Positions 26,012-33,280 of a DNA stretch of 55,565 nucleotides are shown here, piece after piece. The stretch covers positions 1-55,565 of the forward strand of contig NZ_FUKU01000066.1 in assembly GCF_900163865.1 (NCBI RefSeq). The letters are read 5' to 3'. The DNA comes from Sphingobacterium sp. JB170 (GTDB lineage: Bacteria > Bacteroidota > Bacteroidia > Sphingobacteriales > Sphingobacteriaceae). The notes beneath the pieces were generated by a model that did no database searches, was not told where the DNA came from, and saw nothing but the letters and a program-made list of their open reading frames with translations. How positions within the stretch are numbered: position 1 is the first letter of the stretch; each line of letters opens with the position of its first letter. Both the position numbers and the translations under genes were made by a program.

Positions 26012-26544
26012 TTTTTATATTATATATTGTTAATTTATACAGTTCCTAGTGTTATATCAATGTAAATGTACGTTATTTTTTAAAAAAATATGATAAAAAT
26101 ATGAAAAAACATATAAATCAGCATATTTAAAACACCGCAACCTAGTTAAATTCCATTTTTTAAGCATTACGGCAACAAAAACATCAAATCACGTAAGCCA
26201 TTTTTAAGAATACATCGATCTTTCGAATACTAACAAGCAGCTAGAGTCCGCAAAAACAGGCGGTATCGGGCAGAATTCACACAAAATTACACGTGGAATT
26301 ATCAACCGGCAAACTAATCAATGCCAATACAAACCGTCAAATTGAAATAATACCGCCCGCGGACATGCTTCTACGGTAATTCAATCGATGACTGCAAAAT
26401 AAATCTAGAACCGAAAAAACAGCTATTTTTTGCTTTGTATCCGTAGGGAAAAATAGACAAGAAATAAATTTTCCCGCCATTTAACAGAATAAACTTCCTA
26501 AGTTGCTAGAAACAATCCGTATATTGGCGTATAAATCTAATGTT
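26012..26544. other. Divergent intergenic region between glnN and the SIMPL gene
   Basis: About 530 bp without a supported gene. It contains the AT-rich glnN upstream region (26012-26130), a GC-richer island at 26247-26363 bounded by complementary arms, and a T-rich stretch (26426-26445) that may hold the promoter of the plus-strand gene. Confidence 0.55.
26247..26363. other. Candidate structured RNA or regulatory element
   Basis: TCCGC (26247-26251) then GGCGGTAT (26259-26266) are matched by ATACCGCC (26350-26357) then GCGGA (26359-26363), two nested helices of 8 and 5 bp enclosing about 83 nt. Inside, AATTC-AC and GTGGAATT can pair. The island is richer in G and C than its AT-rich surroundings. 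Strand and function are unknown, and there is no clear terminator tract on either side. Confidence 0.3.
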
Positions 26545-27279
26545 ATGAAATACAATAACCTCATCATCTCAATAATTGCCGCGATAGCTCTTATTGGATT
26601 CGGCTGTATTTTAGCTAATGCTTATAAATACAAATACAAGATGGGTAATACTATTAGTGTTACGGGGAATGCGATGAAAAACTTTGAGTCAGATATCGTT
26701 AAATGGTCTGCTTCCTACAGTCGCAAATCTATGGATCTAGCTTCTGCATCAGGGCAATTACAGTCAGACCGCGAATTAGTTCGCCAATTCTTAATAAAAC
26801 AAGGAATAGATGCTAAAGCAATTGTTTTTAACGCCGTAAACATCGGCCGGGATTTCTCCTATCAGACCGACGGTTCAGGAAAAAGCTATAATACATTTAC
26901 CGGTTATAGTTTATCACAAAAAGTGAGCGTAGAATCCACGGATTTGGCGAAAGTAGACAATGCCTCACGCGAAATTTCAACATTAATCTCGCAAGGTGTC
27001 GAACTCAGCTCCAATCCCCCGAACTATTATTATTCGAAATTGGAAGATCTTAAATTAGAACTTATATCCGAGGCTTCTAAAAACGCTAAACAACGAGCTG
27101 CAAATATTGCCGCCGAAGCGGGGGCTTCGCTTGGAGACTTAATTAAAGCGGATCTCGGAATTTTTCAGATTACAGGTCAAAACGAGAATGAAGCCTATTC
27201 TTCTGGGGGTGCACTAAACACGACTTCACGGAACAAAACAGCAAATATCACCGTTAGAACGAATTATATTTCAAATTAG
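26545..27279 (+). CDS. SIMPL (DUF541) domain protein, membrane-anchored
   Basis: A 244-residue protein with one N-terminal membrane segment (residues 5-24, LIISIIAAIALIGFGCILAN) and a periplasmic SIMPL domain over the rest, the DUF541/BP26 family linked to envelope stress and of unclear molecular role. Seen: the ISVTGNAMKNFESDIVKWSASYSRKS opening, the central TGYSLSQKVSVES segment, and the KQRAANIAAEAGASLGDLIKAD helix typical of the family. The ATG at 26545 is preferred to a TTG 14 codons upstream because the membrane segment then begins properly. It is flanked by minus-strand genes and is monocistronic. Confidence 0.84.
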   Translation: MKYNNLIISIIAAIALIGFGCILANAYKYKYKMGNTISVTGNAMKNFESDIVKWSASYSRKSMDLASASGQLQSDRELVRQFLIKQGIDAKAIVFNAVNIGRDFSYQTDGSGKSYNTFTGYSLSQKVSVESTDLAKVDNASREISTLISQGVELSSNPPNYYYSKLEDLKLELISEASKNAKQRAANIAAEAGASLGDLIKADLGIFQITGQNENEAYSSGGALNTTSRNKTANITVRTNYISN

Positions 27280-27328
27280 AAAAAGAGTGTCTTACATACC
27301 TCCCTGTTACAACGCACAAACAATAATC

Positions 27329-28213
27329 TTATTTCTCTACAGAATGGTTCGCAATGAACACGCGTGGTGAGATATGCATGATACTTCGAAATACGCGGTT
27401 GAAATGGACAGCGGTGTTAAATCCACAATGGTATGCCGCTTCAGCAATACTCTCTACGCGTTGATTAACCAACATTTGGCAAGCTTTTTCTATACGTAAC
27501 TCGTTTAAAAAAGAAATGAACGTTTTCTTGGTATGCTTCTTAAAAAACTTACAGAATGCGGTAGGTGTCATATGCACCAATGCAGCGACCTCGCCAACAG
27601 TCACATTTTTTTTATAATTATTAATGGCATATTTTACAACGGAATTTATGCGTACGCCGTCAAAATCTTGGAAATCCGTTTTGTTTAGCCCTGAATAAAG
27701 CGAAATTAATTCATTTTCGTGTTGACGAATAAAATCAAAAATTTCTAATATCCGGATCAGTTTACGGGGACCATCCTCATTATGAAGTGCTATAAAAGCA
27801 CCTTTAATGGGTAGCGCAAAATTCGCGCTCAACATCTGACTGGAAGATATATTATAGAATAAATTTCGAATAGTATGCAATTCGCTCATATCAAAAAAAG
27901 GCTCCAATTTCTCAAGCGAAAAAAATAGATGCACGATATGGACGCCGGTCTCCTCTGTCGTATGCTCTTCTTTAAAAAACAAATGGGGATCATTGGGCTT
28001 CAAAAGGAAGACTTCATTTTCTGCACACGGGCGTAAAAGATTTCCAACGATCAGCGAGCCATTACCACGAACGATGTAGCTTAATTGAAATTCGCGATGG
28101 CGGTGGTAATAACCATAAAAATCACTACTTACATCGTTCATCACATAAAATGCACCATCGCCATGGGCAGGTACGGTGAACTCAATTGGTTTTCTATGTT
28201 CGGGGCTTTTCAT
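27329..28213 (-). CDS. AraC-family transcriptional regulator
   Basis: A 294-residue regulator with an N-terminal cupin-like sensing domain (about 1-150; HRHREFQLSYIVRGNGSLIVG and the FLLKPNDPHLFF barrel strands) and a C-terminal pair of helix-turn-helix motifs (about 190-290; VGEVAALVHMTPTAFCKFFKKHTKKTFISFLNELRIEKACQML, then SIAEAAYHCGFNTAVHFNRVFRSIMHISPRVF). These are the AraC/XylS hallmarks, so it likely activates transcription on binding a small ligand. I start at the second Met. It lies after pruA on the same strand but beyond a terminator, so it has its own transcript; control of proline degradation is only a positional guess. Confidence 0.88.
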   Translation of the reverse strand: MKSPEHRKPIEFTVPAHGDGAFYVMNDVSSDFYGYYHRHREFQLSYIVRGNGSLIVGNLLRPCAENEVFLLKPNDPHLFFKEEHTTEETGVHIVHLFFSLEKLEPFFDMSELHTIRNLFYNISSSQMLSANFALPIKGAFIALHNEDGPRKLIRILEIFDFIRQHENELISLYSGLNKTDFQDFDGVRINSVVKYAINNYKKNVTVGEVAALVHMTPTAFCKFFKKHTKKTFISFLNELRIEKACQMLVNQRVESIAEAAYHCGFNTAVHFNRVFRSIMHISPRVFIANHSVEK

Positions 28214-28228
28214 ATACACTTGATGTTA

Positions 28229-28282
28229 AAAAAGAGGACCGACTAATCTTATTGATACAATAAAATAACTTCGGTCCTTTTT
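28229..28282 (-). terminator. Terminator of pruA
   Basis: On the minus strand GGACCGA (plus 28271-28277) pairs with TCGGTCC (plus 28236-28242). An inner TTATTG/CAATAA helix lies within the loop, and a T-rich tract follows. It lies between pruA and the AraC gene; the opposite strand also has a T5. Confidence 0.72.
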
Positions 28283-28328
28283 CTAGAAACTTATCATATG
28301 ATGGATCTACTTACCCTGCCTTTCGAGA

Positions 28329-29960
28329 CTAACGAACGAGAAATGGGTAACGGAAATCTGTATCTGGATTAAATGTTTCTTTAATCGTACGTGGAGAAAC
28401 CCAACGTAGTAAATTAATCATCGAACCCGCTTTGTCATTCGTTCCTGATCCACGCGCACCACCAAACGGCTGCTGCCCAACCACAGCACCAGTACATTTA
28501 TCATTGATATAGAAGTTACCTGCCGCATTACGTAGGACTTGTGTAGCGCGCTCGATAGCATACCGATCTTGAGAGATAATTGCCCCTGTTAATGCATAAA
28601 TTGAAGTCTTATCGACAATCGTTAAGGTTTCTTCAAACTTATCATCTGGGTAGATATAAATCGTCAATACAGGACCGAATAGTTCTTCAGATAGCGTTTC
28701 GTAATCCGGTGTCGTAGCTACTATTACCGTCGGATGGATAAAATACCCATTCGATTTATCGTAATCCCCTCCAATTACAACCTCTGCATCTTTAGATTCC
28801 TTCGCGCGATCGATATACGAAGTTATTTTATCAAATGCTTTTTCGTCAATAACAGCATTTATAAAGTTACCGAAATCTTCCACACCACCAATTTCGAACG
28901 ATTCCACGTCACGCTTCATACGCTCCAGTAAATCATCCCACAATGAAGCTGGAATGTATGCACGAGATGCTGCAGAACATTTTTGTCCTTGGTATTCAAA
29001 TGCGCCACGGACCAATGCTGTATTTAATGTCGCTAGATCGGCTGAGGGATGCGCTAAGATAAAATCTTTCCCACCTGTCTCACCAACGATGCGTGGATAT
29101 GTCTTATAGCGGTGGATATTTTCACCGATTGTTTTCCATATATCTTGGAAAACGCCGGTTGAACCAGTAAAATGGATACCGGCAAAATCAGGGTGTTTAA
29201 AAATAACTTCACCTGCAACAGGCCCCGAAACATAAATCAAGTTGATTACCCCGTCAGGAAGTCCCGCTTCGCGGAAAACTTCCATCAATACGTTAGCCGA
29301 ATAAATTTGACTATTCGAGGGCTTCCATACCACTACATTACCCATCATCGCTACACATGAAGGTAGGTTTCCTGCAATAGCCGTGAAATTAAATGGCGTT
29401 AAAGCAAAAACAAATCCCTCTAATGGGCGCTGCTCCACTCTATTCCATACCCCTTTGCTGTTCGCCGGAGGTTGTTGTCCATAAATTTCACTCATATAAG
29501 CAACATTAAAACGGAGAAAGTCGGTAAACTCACATGCCGCATCAATCTCTGCTTGATATGCATTTTTTGACTGCCCTAACATCGTAGCAGCATTTAATTT
29601 ATAACGATATTTGGTAGAGGCCAGTTCCGCTGCCTTCAAAAAGACTGCTGCCCGTTGTTCCCATTCCAAGCTTTCCCAATCGGCTTTCGCGCTAAGCGCT
29701 GCATCAATAGCAGCATTCACATGACTTTTATCTCCTTTATGGAAATACCCTAGAACATGTTGATGATCGTGGGGGGGGGTAATTTTACTTTTATTATCTG
29801 TTCTTATCTTCTGGCCGCCAATGTACATGGGAATATCCACTTGTTCTGCTCTAGCTTCTTCAATCGCAGCTATTAATAAATCGCGTTCGTTTGTTCCCGC
29901 AGCATAAGTGTTCACCGGCTCATTAGTCGGAACAGGAACATTAAAAAATCCTTTTAACAT
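28329..29960 (-). CDS. pruA: L-glutamate gamma-semialdehyde (1-pyrroline-5-carboxylate) dehydrogenase
   Basis: Oxidises glutamate semialdehyde to glutamate with NAD+, the second step of proline and arginine breakdown, cytosolic. Seen: an aldehyde dehydrogenase fold of 543 residues from this ATG (MLKGFFNVPVPTNEPV), the ALTPFNFTAIAGNLPSC substrate/NAD segment, the FTGSTGVF loop, catalytic Glu in VGETGGKDFILAHPSAD, catalytic Cys in YQGQKCSAASRAY, and the PFGGARGSGTNDKAG block. The closest subfamily is the mitochondrial-type P5CDH rather than the bifunctional PutA domain. I start 17 codons inside the longest frame because the family begins there. A run of nine C in the coding strand lies at codons 61-64 (TPPH). 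Confidence 0.94.
   Translation of the reverse strand: MLKGFFNVPVPTNEPVNTYAAGTNERDLLIAAIEEARAEQVDIPMYIGGQKIRTDNKSKITPPHDHQHVLGYFHKGDKSHVNAAIDAALSAKADWESLEWEQRAAVFLKAAELASTKYRYKLNAATMLGQSKNAYQAEIDAACEFTDFLRFNVAYMSEIYGQQPPANSKGVWNRVEQRPLEGFVFALTPFNFTAIAGNLPSCVAMMGNVVVWKPSNSQIYSANVLMEVFREAGLPDGVINLIYVSGPVAGEVIFKHPDFAGIHFTGSTGVFQDIWKTIGENIHRYKTYPRIVGETGGKDFILAHPSADLATLNTALVRGAFEYQGQKCSAASRAYIPASLWDDLLERMKRDVESFEIGGVEDFGNFINAVIDEKAFDKITSYIDRAKESKDAEVVIGGDYDKSNGYFIHPTVIVATTPDYETLSEELFGPVLTIYIYPDDKFEETLTIVDKTSIYALTGAIISQDRYAIERATQVLRNAAGNFYINDKCTGAVVGQQPFGGARGSGTNDKAGSMINLLRWVSPRTIKETFNPDTDFRYPFLVR
29771..29779 (-). repeat. Homopolymer tract of nine C inside pruA
   Basis: Nine consecutive C on the coding strand (G on the plus strand) span codons 61-64 (Thr-Pro-Pro-His). 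The open frame here shows the tract in the in-phase state. Tracts of this length are prone to polymerase slippage and to sequencing error. Confidence 0.9.
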
Positions 29961-30149
29961 ATTTTCTTCAATTTTAAAATGTAGGATAAAGTTACAGCTT
30001 CCATCAGACAAAGGTTTTACAAATCCTGCCTATAAATAAACATATATTGCCAAAACTAAGCAACTTTCCAAAATATAAGGCAAAAATACGTTATTTTATT
30101 AAATTCAAATAGACCAGCTTATCACACGCTATGGATTATTCGTGCCGTT

Positions 30150-30680
30150 TTAATACTTCATATTAAACTTCTTAAAGACTTTCGAGCAGCACCAAATTGG
30201 GCCGATTGTAATTAGAGTCCCCATTTCTTTCCACGACAATACAGGTGACTCTTTGCGTGAATTCAAATAAACGCCCGTCAATCCCGCTAAAACTGAAACG
30301 AGGCTAACTAACCAAACCTGCGGTCCTCCATCGCGTTCCAAATACTCTAATTGAACGATCAGGAAGCTCATCGCGCCGATCGCAAATAAAATGAGATACG
30401 AGAGTGTAGGCGCCATCCGTAGATACAAATAAATTACTATCGCAATGTAGAACGAGCCCCAGTTTAAAAAAGTATGCATTTCCATCGCAACAAGAAAATC
30501 GAACTGGGGAAATGGAATCATCCAGATCAAGCCCATCACACCGAAAAATATTAAAGCAACATTCACGAAGTAAAAGAATAAACTCCCTGCTACATAACGT
30601 TGATCCATCATGCGAAAAATTTGATCGATCTTTCTTTCCTGTACGGGCTCTGGTGTGTTATACTTGACCTTCTTCTTCAT
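30150..30680 (-). CDS. Multi-pass membrane protein of unknown function
   Basis: A 176-residue inner-membrane protein that I cannot place in a family. Seen: a charged cytosolic N terminus (1-28, KKKVKYNTPEPVQERK), then about four hydrophobic segments (residues ~32-55, ~67-90, ~93-110, ~122-143) and a C-terminal tail with SWKEMGTLITIGPIWCCSKVFKKFNMKY. There are no catalytic motifs. It stands alone on the minus strand between the pruA and rny genes with terminators on either side. It could be a small structural or lipid-associated membrane protein, but nothing in the context says which. Confidence 0.68.
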   Translation of the reverse strand: MKKKVKYNTPEPVQERKIDQIFRMMDQRYVAGSLFFYFVNVALIFFGVMGLIWMIPFPQFDFLVAMEMHTFLNWGSFYIAIVIYLYLRMAPTLSYLILFAIGAMSFLIVQLEYLERDGGPQVWLVSLVSVLAGLTGVYLNSRKESPVLSWKEMGTLITIGPIWCCSKVFKKFNMKY

Positions 30681-30736
30681 GTCACAAAGTTAATAATTTT
30701 TACAAGACGGCCTGTTGAGTGCATGTAAAATAACCA

Positions 30737-30768
30737 CCAAAGGACGCCGATATACGGGCGTCCTTTGG
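30737..30768 (-). terminator. Terminator of rny
   Basis: CCAAAGGACGCC (30737-30748) pairs perfectly with GGCGTCCTTTGG (30757-30768) over an 8-nt loop. The following tract on the minus strand is only moderately T-rich. It starts 24 bp after the rny stop. Confidence 0.75.
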
Positions 30769-30791
30769 TTCAAATCGAAATATGTATATAC

Positions 30792-32345
30792 CTATTTCGC
30801 GAAAGAGACAGAACGGGTCTCCCGAATGACAGTTACCTTTATTTGTCCCGGGTAAGTCATTTCCGTCTGAATACGGTTGGAAATATCCGCAGCTAAAATT
30901 TCAGATTGCGCATCAGTTACTTTTTCAGACTCTACCACTACGCGAAGCTCACGCCCGGCTTGAATAGCAAATGTCTTCTCCACACCAGGATATGAAAGCG
31001 CTAATTCCTCCAATTCTTTCAATCGTTTGATATAACTTTCTACAACTTCCCTGCGAGCACCTGGGCGCGCACCTGAAATCGCATCACATGCTTGCACAAT
31101 CGGTGAAATAAGCGAAGTCATCTCAATCTCATCATGGTGAGCACCGATTGCATTACATACCTCGGGGTGTTCTTTGTATTTTTCAGCGAGCTGCATTCCT
31201 AAAATCGCATGCGGAAGTTCTGGATTATCGTCTGGAACTTTCCCAATATCATGCAATAGGCCAGCGCGCTTAGCAAACTTCACATTAAGACCTAATTCAG
31301 CCGCCATCGTGGCTGCAAAATTTGCGACTTCTCTAGAGTGTTGTAATAAATTTTGTCCATAGGAAGAGCGATAACGCATACGACCAACCATCCGAATCAA
31401 CTCCGGGTGTAATCCGTGAATTCCCAAATCGATCGCAGTTCGTTCACCTATTTCAACAATCTCATCCTCAATTTGCGTTCTTGTTTTAGCGACAACTTCC
31501 TCGATACGAGCAGGGTGAATACGTCCATCTGTAACCAAGCGGTGGAGTGAAAGTCGCGCAATCTCACGACGTACGGGATCAAATCCCGATAAAATGATCG
31601 CCTCTGGCGTGTCGTCAACAATAATCTCAACACCTGTTGCGGCCTCTAACGCCCGAATATTCCTACCCTCACGACCAATTATACGCCCTTTAATCTCGTC
31701 ATTCTCAATATTGAATATGGAAACCGTATTCTCAATTGCAGATTCCGTCGCCGTACGTTGAATCGTCTGAATAACGACCTTCTTCGCTTCTTTAGAAGCC
31801 GTGAGTTTCGCCTCATCCACTACATCTTTAATCTGCATGATGGCTTGCGAGCGCGCTTCTTCACGAAGTGAATTCACTAACTGATCACGGGCTTCATCAG
31901 CAGACAATCCCGCGATGGTTTCGAGCTGTTTGATATGTTGATTTTTAATCTGATCTACCTCGTCGCTCTTCTTTTGATTGACTTCAAAAAGTTGATCAAG
32001 TTTCTTGCTTTTGGTATCAAGATCTTGCTTCTCGCGATTCAAATTCTCCAGCTTTTGATTGAATGATTGGTCCTTTTGGCGCAGGGTATTTTCTTTCTGT
32101 GCTATCCCATTATTACGCTGATTGACTTCCTTCTCATATTCAGACTTTAGCTGTAAAAACTTCTCTTTGGCTTCTAAGCCGCGTTGCTTTTTATAATGCT
32201 CGCCTTGTTGCTCAGCTTCTTTAATGATACGTTCCGCCTTTTCTTTTGCTGCATGTTCCTGTTTTTTGAACAACAATTGTAACAAAAAACGGCCAATAAC
32301 AACACCAATAATTAGCGAAACTATAATCGAAATTGTTGTCTCCAT
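30792..32345 (-). CDS. rny: Ribonuclease Y
   Basis: Membrane-anchored endoribonuclease that initiates mRNA decay, 517 residues. Seen: an N-terminal membrane helix (residues 5-24, ISIIVSLIIGVVIGRFLLQL), a long charged coiled coil (about 30-200), a KH RNA-binding domain with GRIIGREGRNIRALEAATGVEIIVDDTPEAI (about 210-270), and an HD metal-dependent phosphohydrolase domain with LLHDIGKV near residue 365. All parts are intact and the length is typical. It follows the pheT/zapA cluster on the minus strand and lies directly after the candidate 6S RNA, which separates it from zapA. Confidence 0.96.
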   Translation of the reverse strand: METTISIIVSLIIGVVIGRFLLQLLFKKQEHAAKEKAERIIKEAEQQGEHYKKQRGLEAKEKFLQLKSEYEKEVNQRNNGIAQKENTLRQKDQSFNQKLENLNREKQDLDTKSKKLDQLFEVNQKKSDEVDQIKNQHIKQLETIAGLSADEARDQLVNSLREEARSQAIMQIKDVVDEAKLTASKEAKKVVIQTIQRTATESAIENTVSIFNIENDEIKGRIIGREGRNIRALEAATGVEIIVDDTPEAIILSGFDPVRREIARLSLHRLVTDGRIHPARIEEVVAKTRTQIEDEIVEIGERTAIDLGIHGLHPELIRMVGRMRYRSSYGQNLLQHSREVANFAATMAAELGLNVKFAKRAGLLHDIGKVPDDNPELPHAILGMQLAEKYKEHPEVCNAIGAHHDEIEMTSLISPIVQACDAISGARPGARREVVESYIKRLKELEELALSYPGVEKTFAIQAGRELRVVVESEKVTDAQSEILAADISNRIQTEMTYPGQIKVTVIRETRSVSFAK

Positions 32346-32380
32346 TTGTGTTTATTATATTATGATTCTAATTTTTCTTC

Positions 32381-32556
32381 AAAAAAAAACCGCAATTAAA
32401 TGAACAGGTCCCATGTATTATTAAACTTCGATTACACATGATTTGAGCGATTGATCATGACCTAGATGGCTTTCGCAAAATGGCCTACATCTTGTTGCGC
32501 TCGTGATATTGAAGCGTTAAGTTTAAAATAGTGACAACCTGAATTTAATTGCGGCA
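32381..32556 (-). ncRNA. ssrS: Probable 6S RNA
   Basis: A minus-strand transcript of about 175 nt between zapA and rny. Seen: its two ends pair as CCGCAATTAAAT (plus 32390-32401) with ATTTAATTGCGG (32543-32554), extended inward by CAGGT/ACCTG (32405-32409 with 32537-32541). The 3' arm is followed on the minus strand by nine T, so the terminal stem doubles as an intrinsic terminator. The centre holds a long hairpin closed by GAGCG/CGCTC with an apical GAUG-UA-GGC/GCC-AUC stem. Long closing stem, mostly unpaired middle and apical hairpin is the 6S layout. Linkage to zapA is a known trait of 6S genes in other phyla. 6S sequesters the housekeeping RNA polymerase. A TTAAACTT/AAGTTTAA pairing within the middle could close part of the bubble. 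Confidence 0.62.
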
Positions 32557-32596
32557 AATTCGTTGTTATAAAGCTCTGATATAAAGAACGATAATC

Positions 32597-32887
32597 TTAT
32601 TTACTAAAGAAATCACTTAAGATATCATCAAGTTCGTGAACCTTCTCCTCCAGTCCAACTTCATGCTGCTGCGCGTTACGTTCCGCTTTAATCATTCCCG
32701 TGGCATATTGCAATACACACATGGATAATAGATCTTGTTTGTCGCGTACAGCGTAATTATCTTGCAACTCTTTAATCTTTTCATTAACCAATTTCGCAGC
32801 GTGTCTAATGACTTCTTCTTCCTCTGTCGATACCCTTAATGGATATACACGATCTGCGATATTTATTTTTATGGAGATCTCTCCCAT
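32597..32887 (-). CDS. zapA: Cell division protein ZapA
   Basis: A 96-residue cytosolic protein that bundles FtsZ filaments at the division ring. Seen: an N-terminal MGEISIKINIADRVYPLRVSTEEEEVIRHAAKLVNEKIKEL segment, typical of ZapA, followed by a coiled-coil helix (about 60-96). The length matches the family. It lies 50 bp after a small coiled-coil gene and pheT on the minus strand and just before the 6S-like RNA, an order consistent with the widely conserved pheT-zapA neighbourhood. Confidence 0.9.
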   Translation of the reverse strand: MGEISIKINIADRVYPLRVSTEEEEVIRHAAKLVNEKIKELQDNYAVRDKQDLLSMCVLQYATGMIKAERNAQQHEVGLEEKVHELDDILSDFFSK

Positions 32888-32937
32888 GGTCGTTGAGCTT
32901 AAATAACGTATCTGACTAATCCCTCTTCTCTAAATTC

Positions 32938-33246
32938 CTACTTAAGTAAGCCGATACATCTGTCTATTTCTCGCACAAAATCGTTAATTTTTTGCTTTGT
33001 GTCAAGTATTTTTTCATTTATTGCTGCGTTATCTGTATTTGGTTCTTCTAAGGATTTTGCAACTGCCATAGCTTTAAGCTTTTCTTCGGACTGCTTCACT
33101 TTATCAGTGCTCGTCTGAAAAGCTACCTGTAAAGACTGAACTTCCAATTTCAACAAGTCATTTTCCTCTTGAAGCGCATCGCACAACTGAATAAGATTTT
33201 TCGTTTTCTCAACGATGATATTCATCTGTGTAGATAATGTAGCCAT
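32938..33246 (-). CDS. Small coiled-coil protein encoded upstream of zapA
   Basis: A 102-residue protein with no named family. Seen: almost the whole length is heptad-patterned helix (IVEKTKNLIQLCDALQEENDLLKLEVQSLQVAF and VKQSEEKLKAM), with a short acidic break (EEPNTDNAA) and a final helix KINDFVREIDRCIGLLK. It is soluble and without a signal peptide. It sits between pheT and zapA with short gaps. In alphaproteobacteria a coiled-coil protein encoded just upstream of zapA (ZauP) works with ZapA, and ZapB is a coiled coil too; a ZapA-partner role here is inferred from position and shape only. Confidence 0.75.
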   Translation of the reverse strand: MATLSTQMNIIVEKTKNLIQLCDALQEENDLLKLEVQSLQVAFQTSTDKVKQSEEKLKAMAVAKSLEEPNTDNAAINEKILDTKQKINDFVREIDRCIGLLK

Positions 33247-33280
33247 ATTTTACTTCGCAATTAAACTTAAAATTCCGAGC

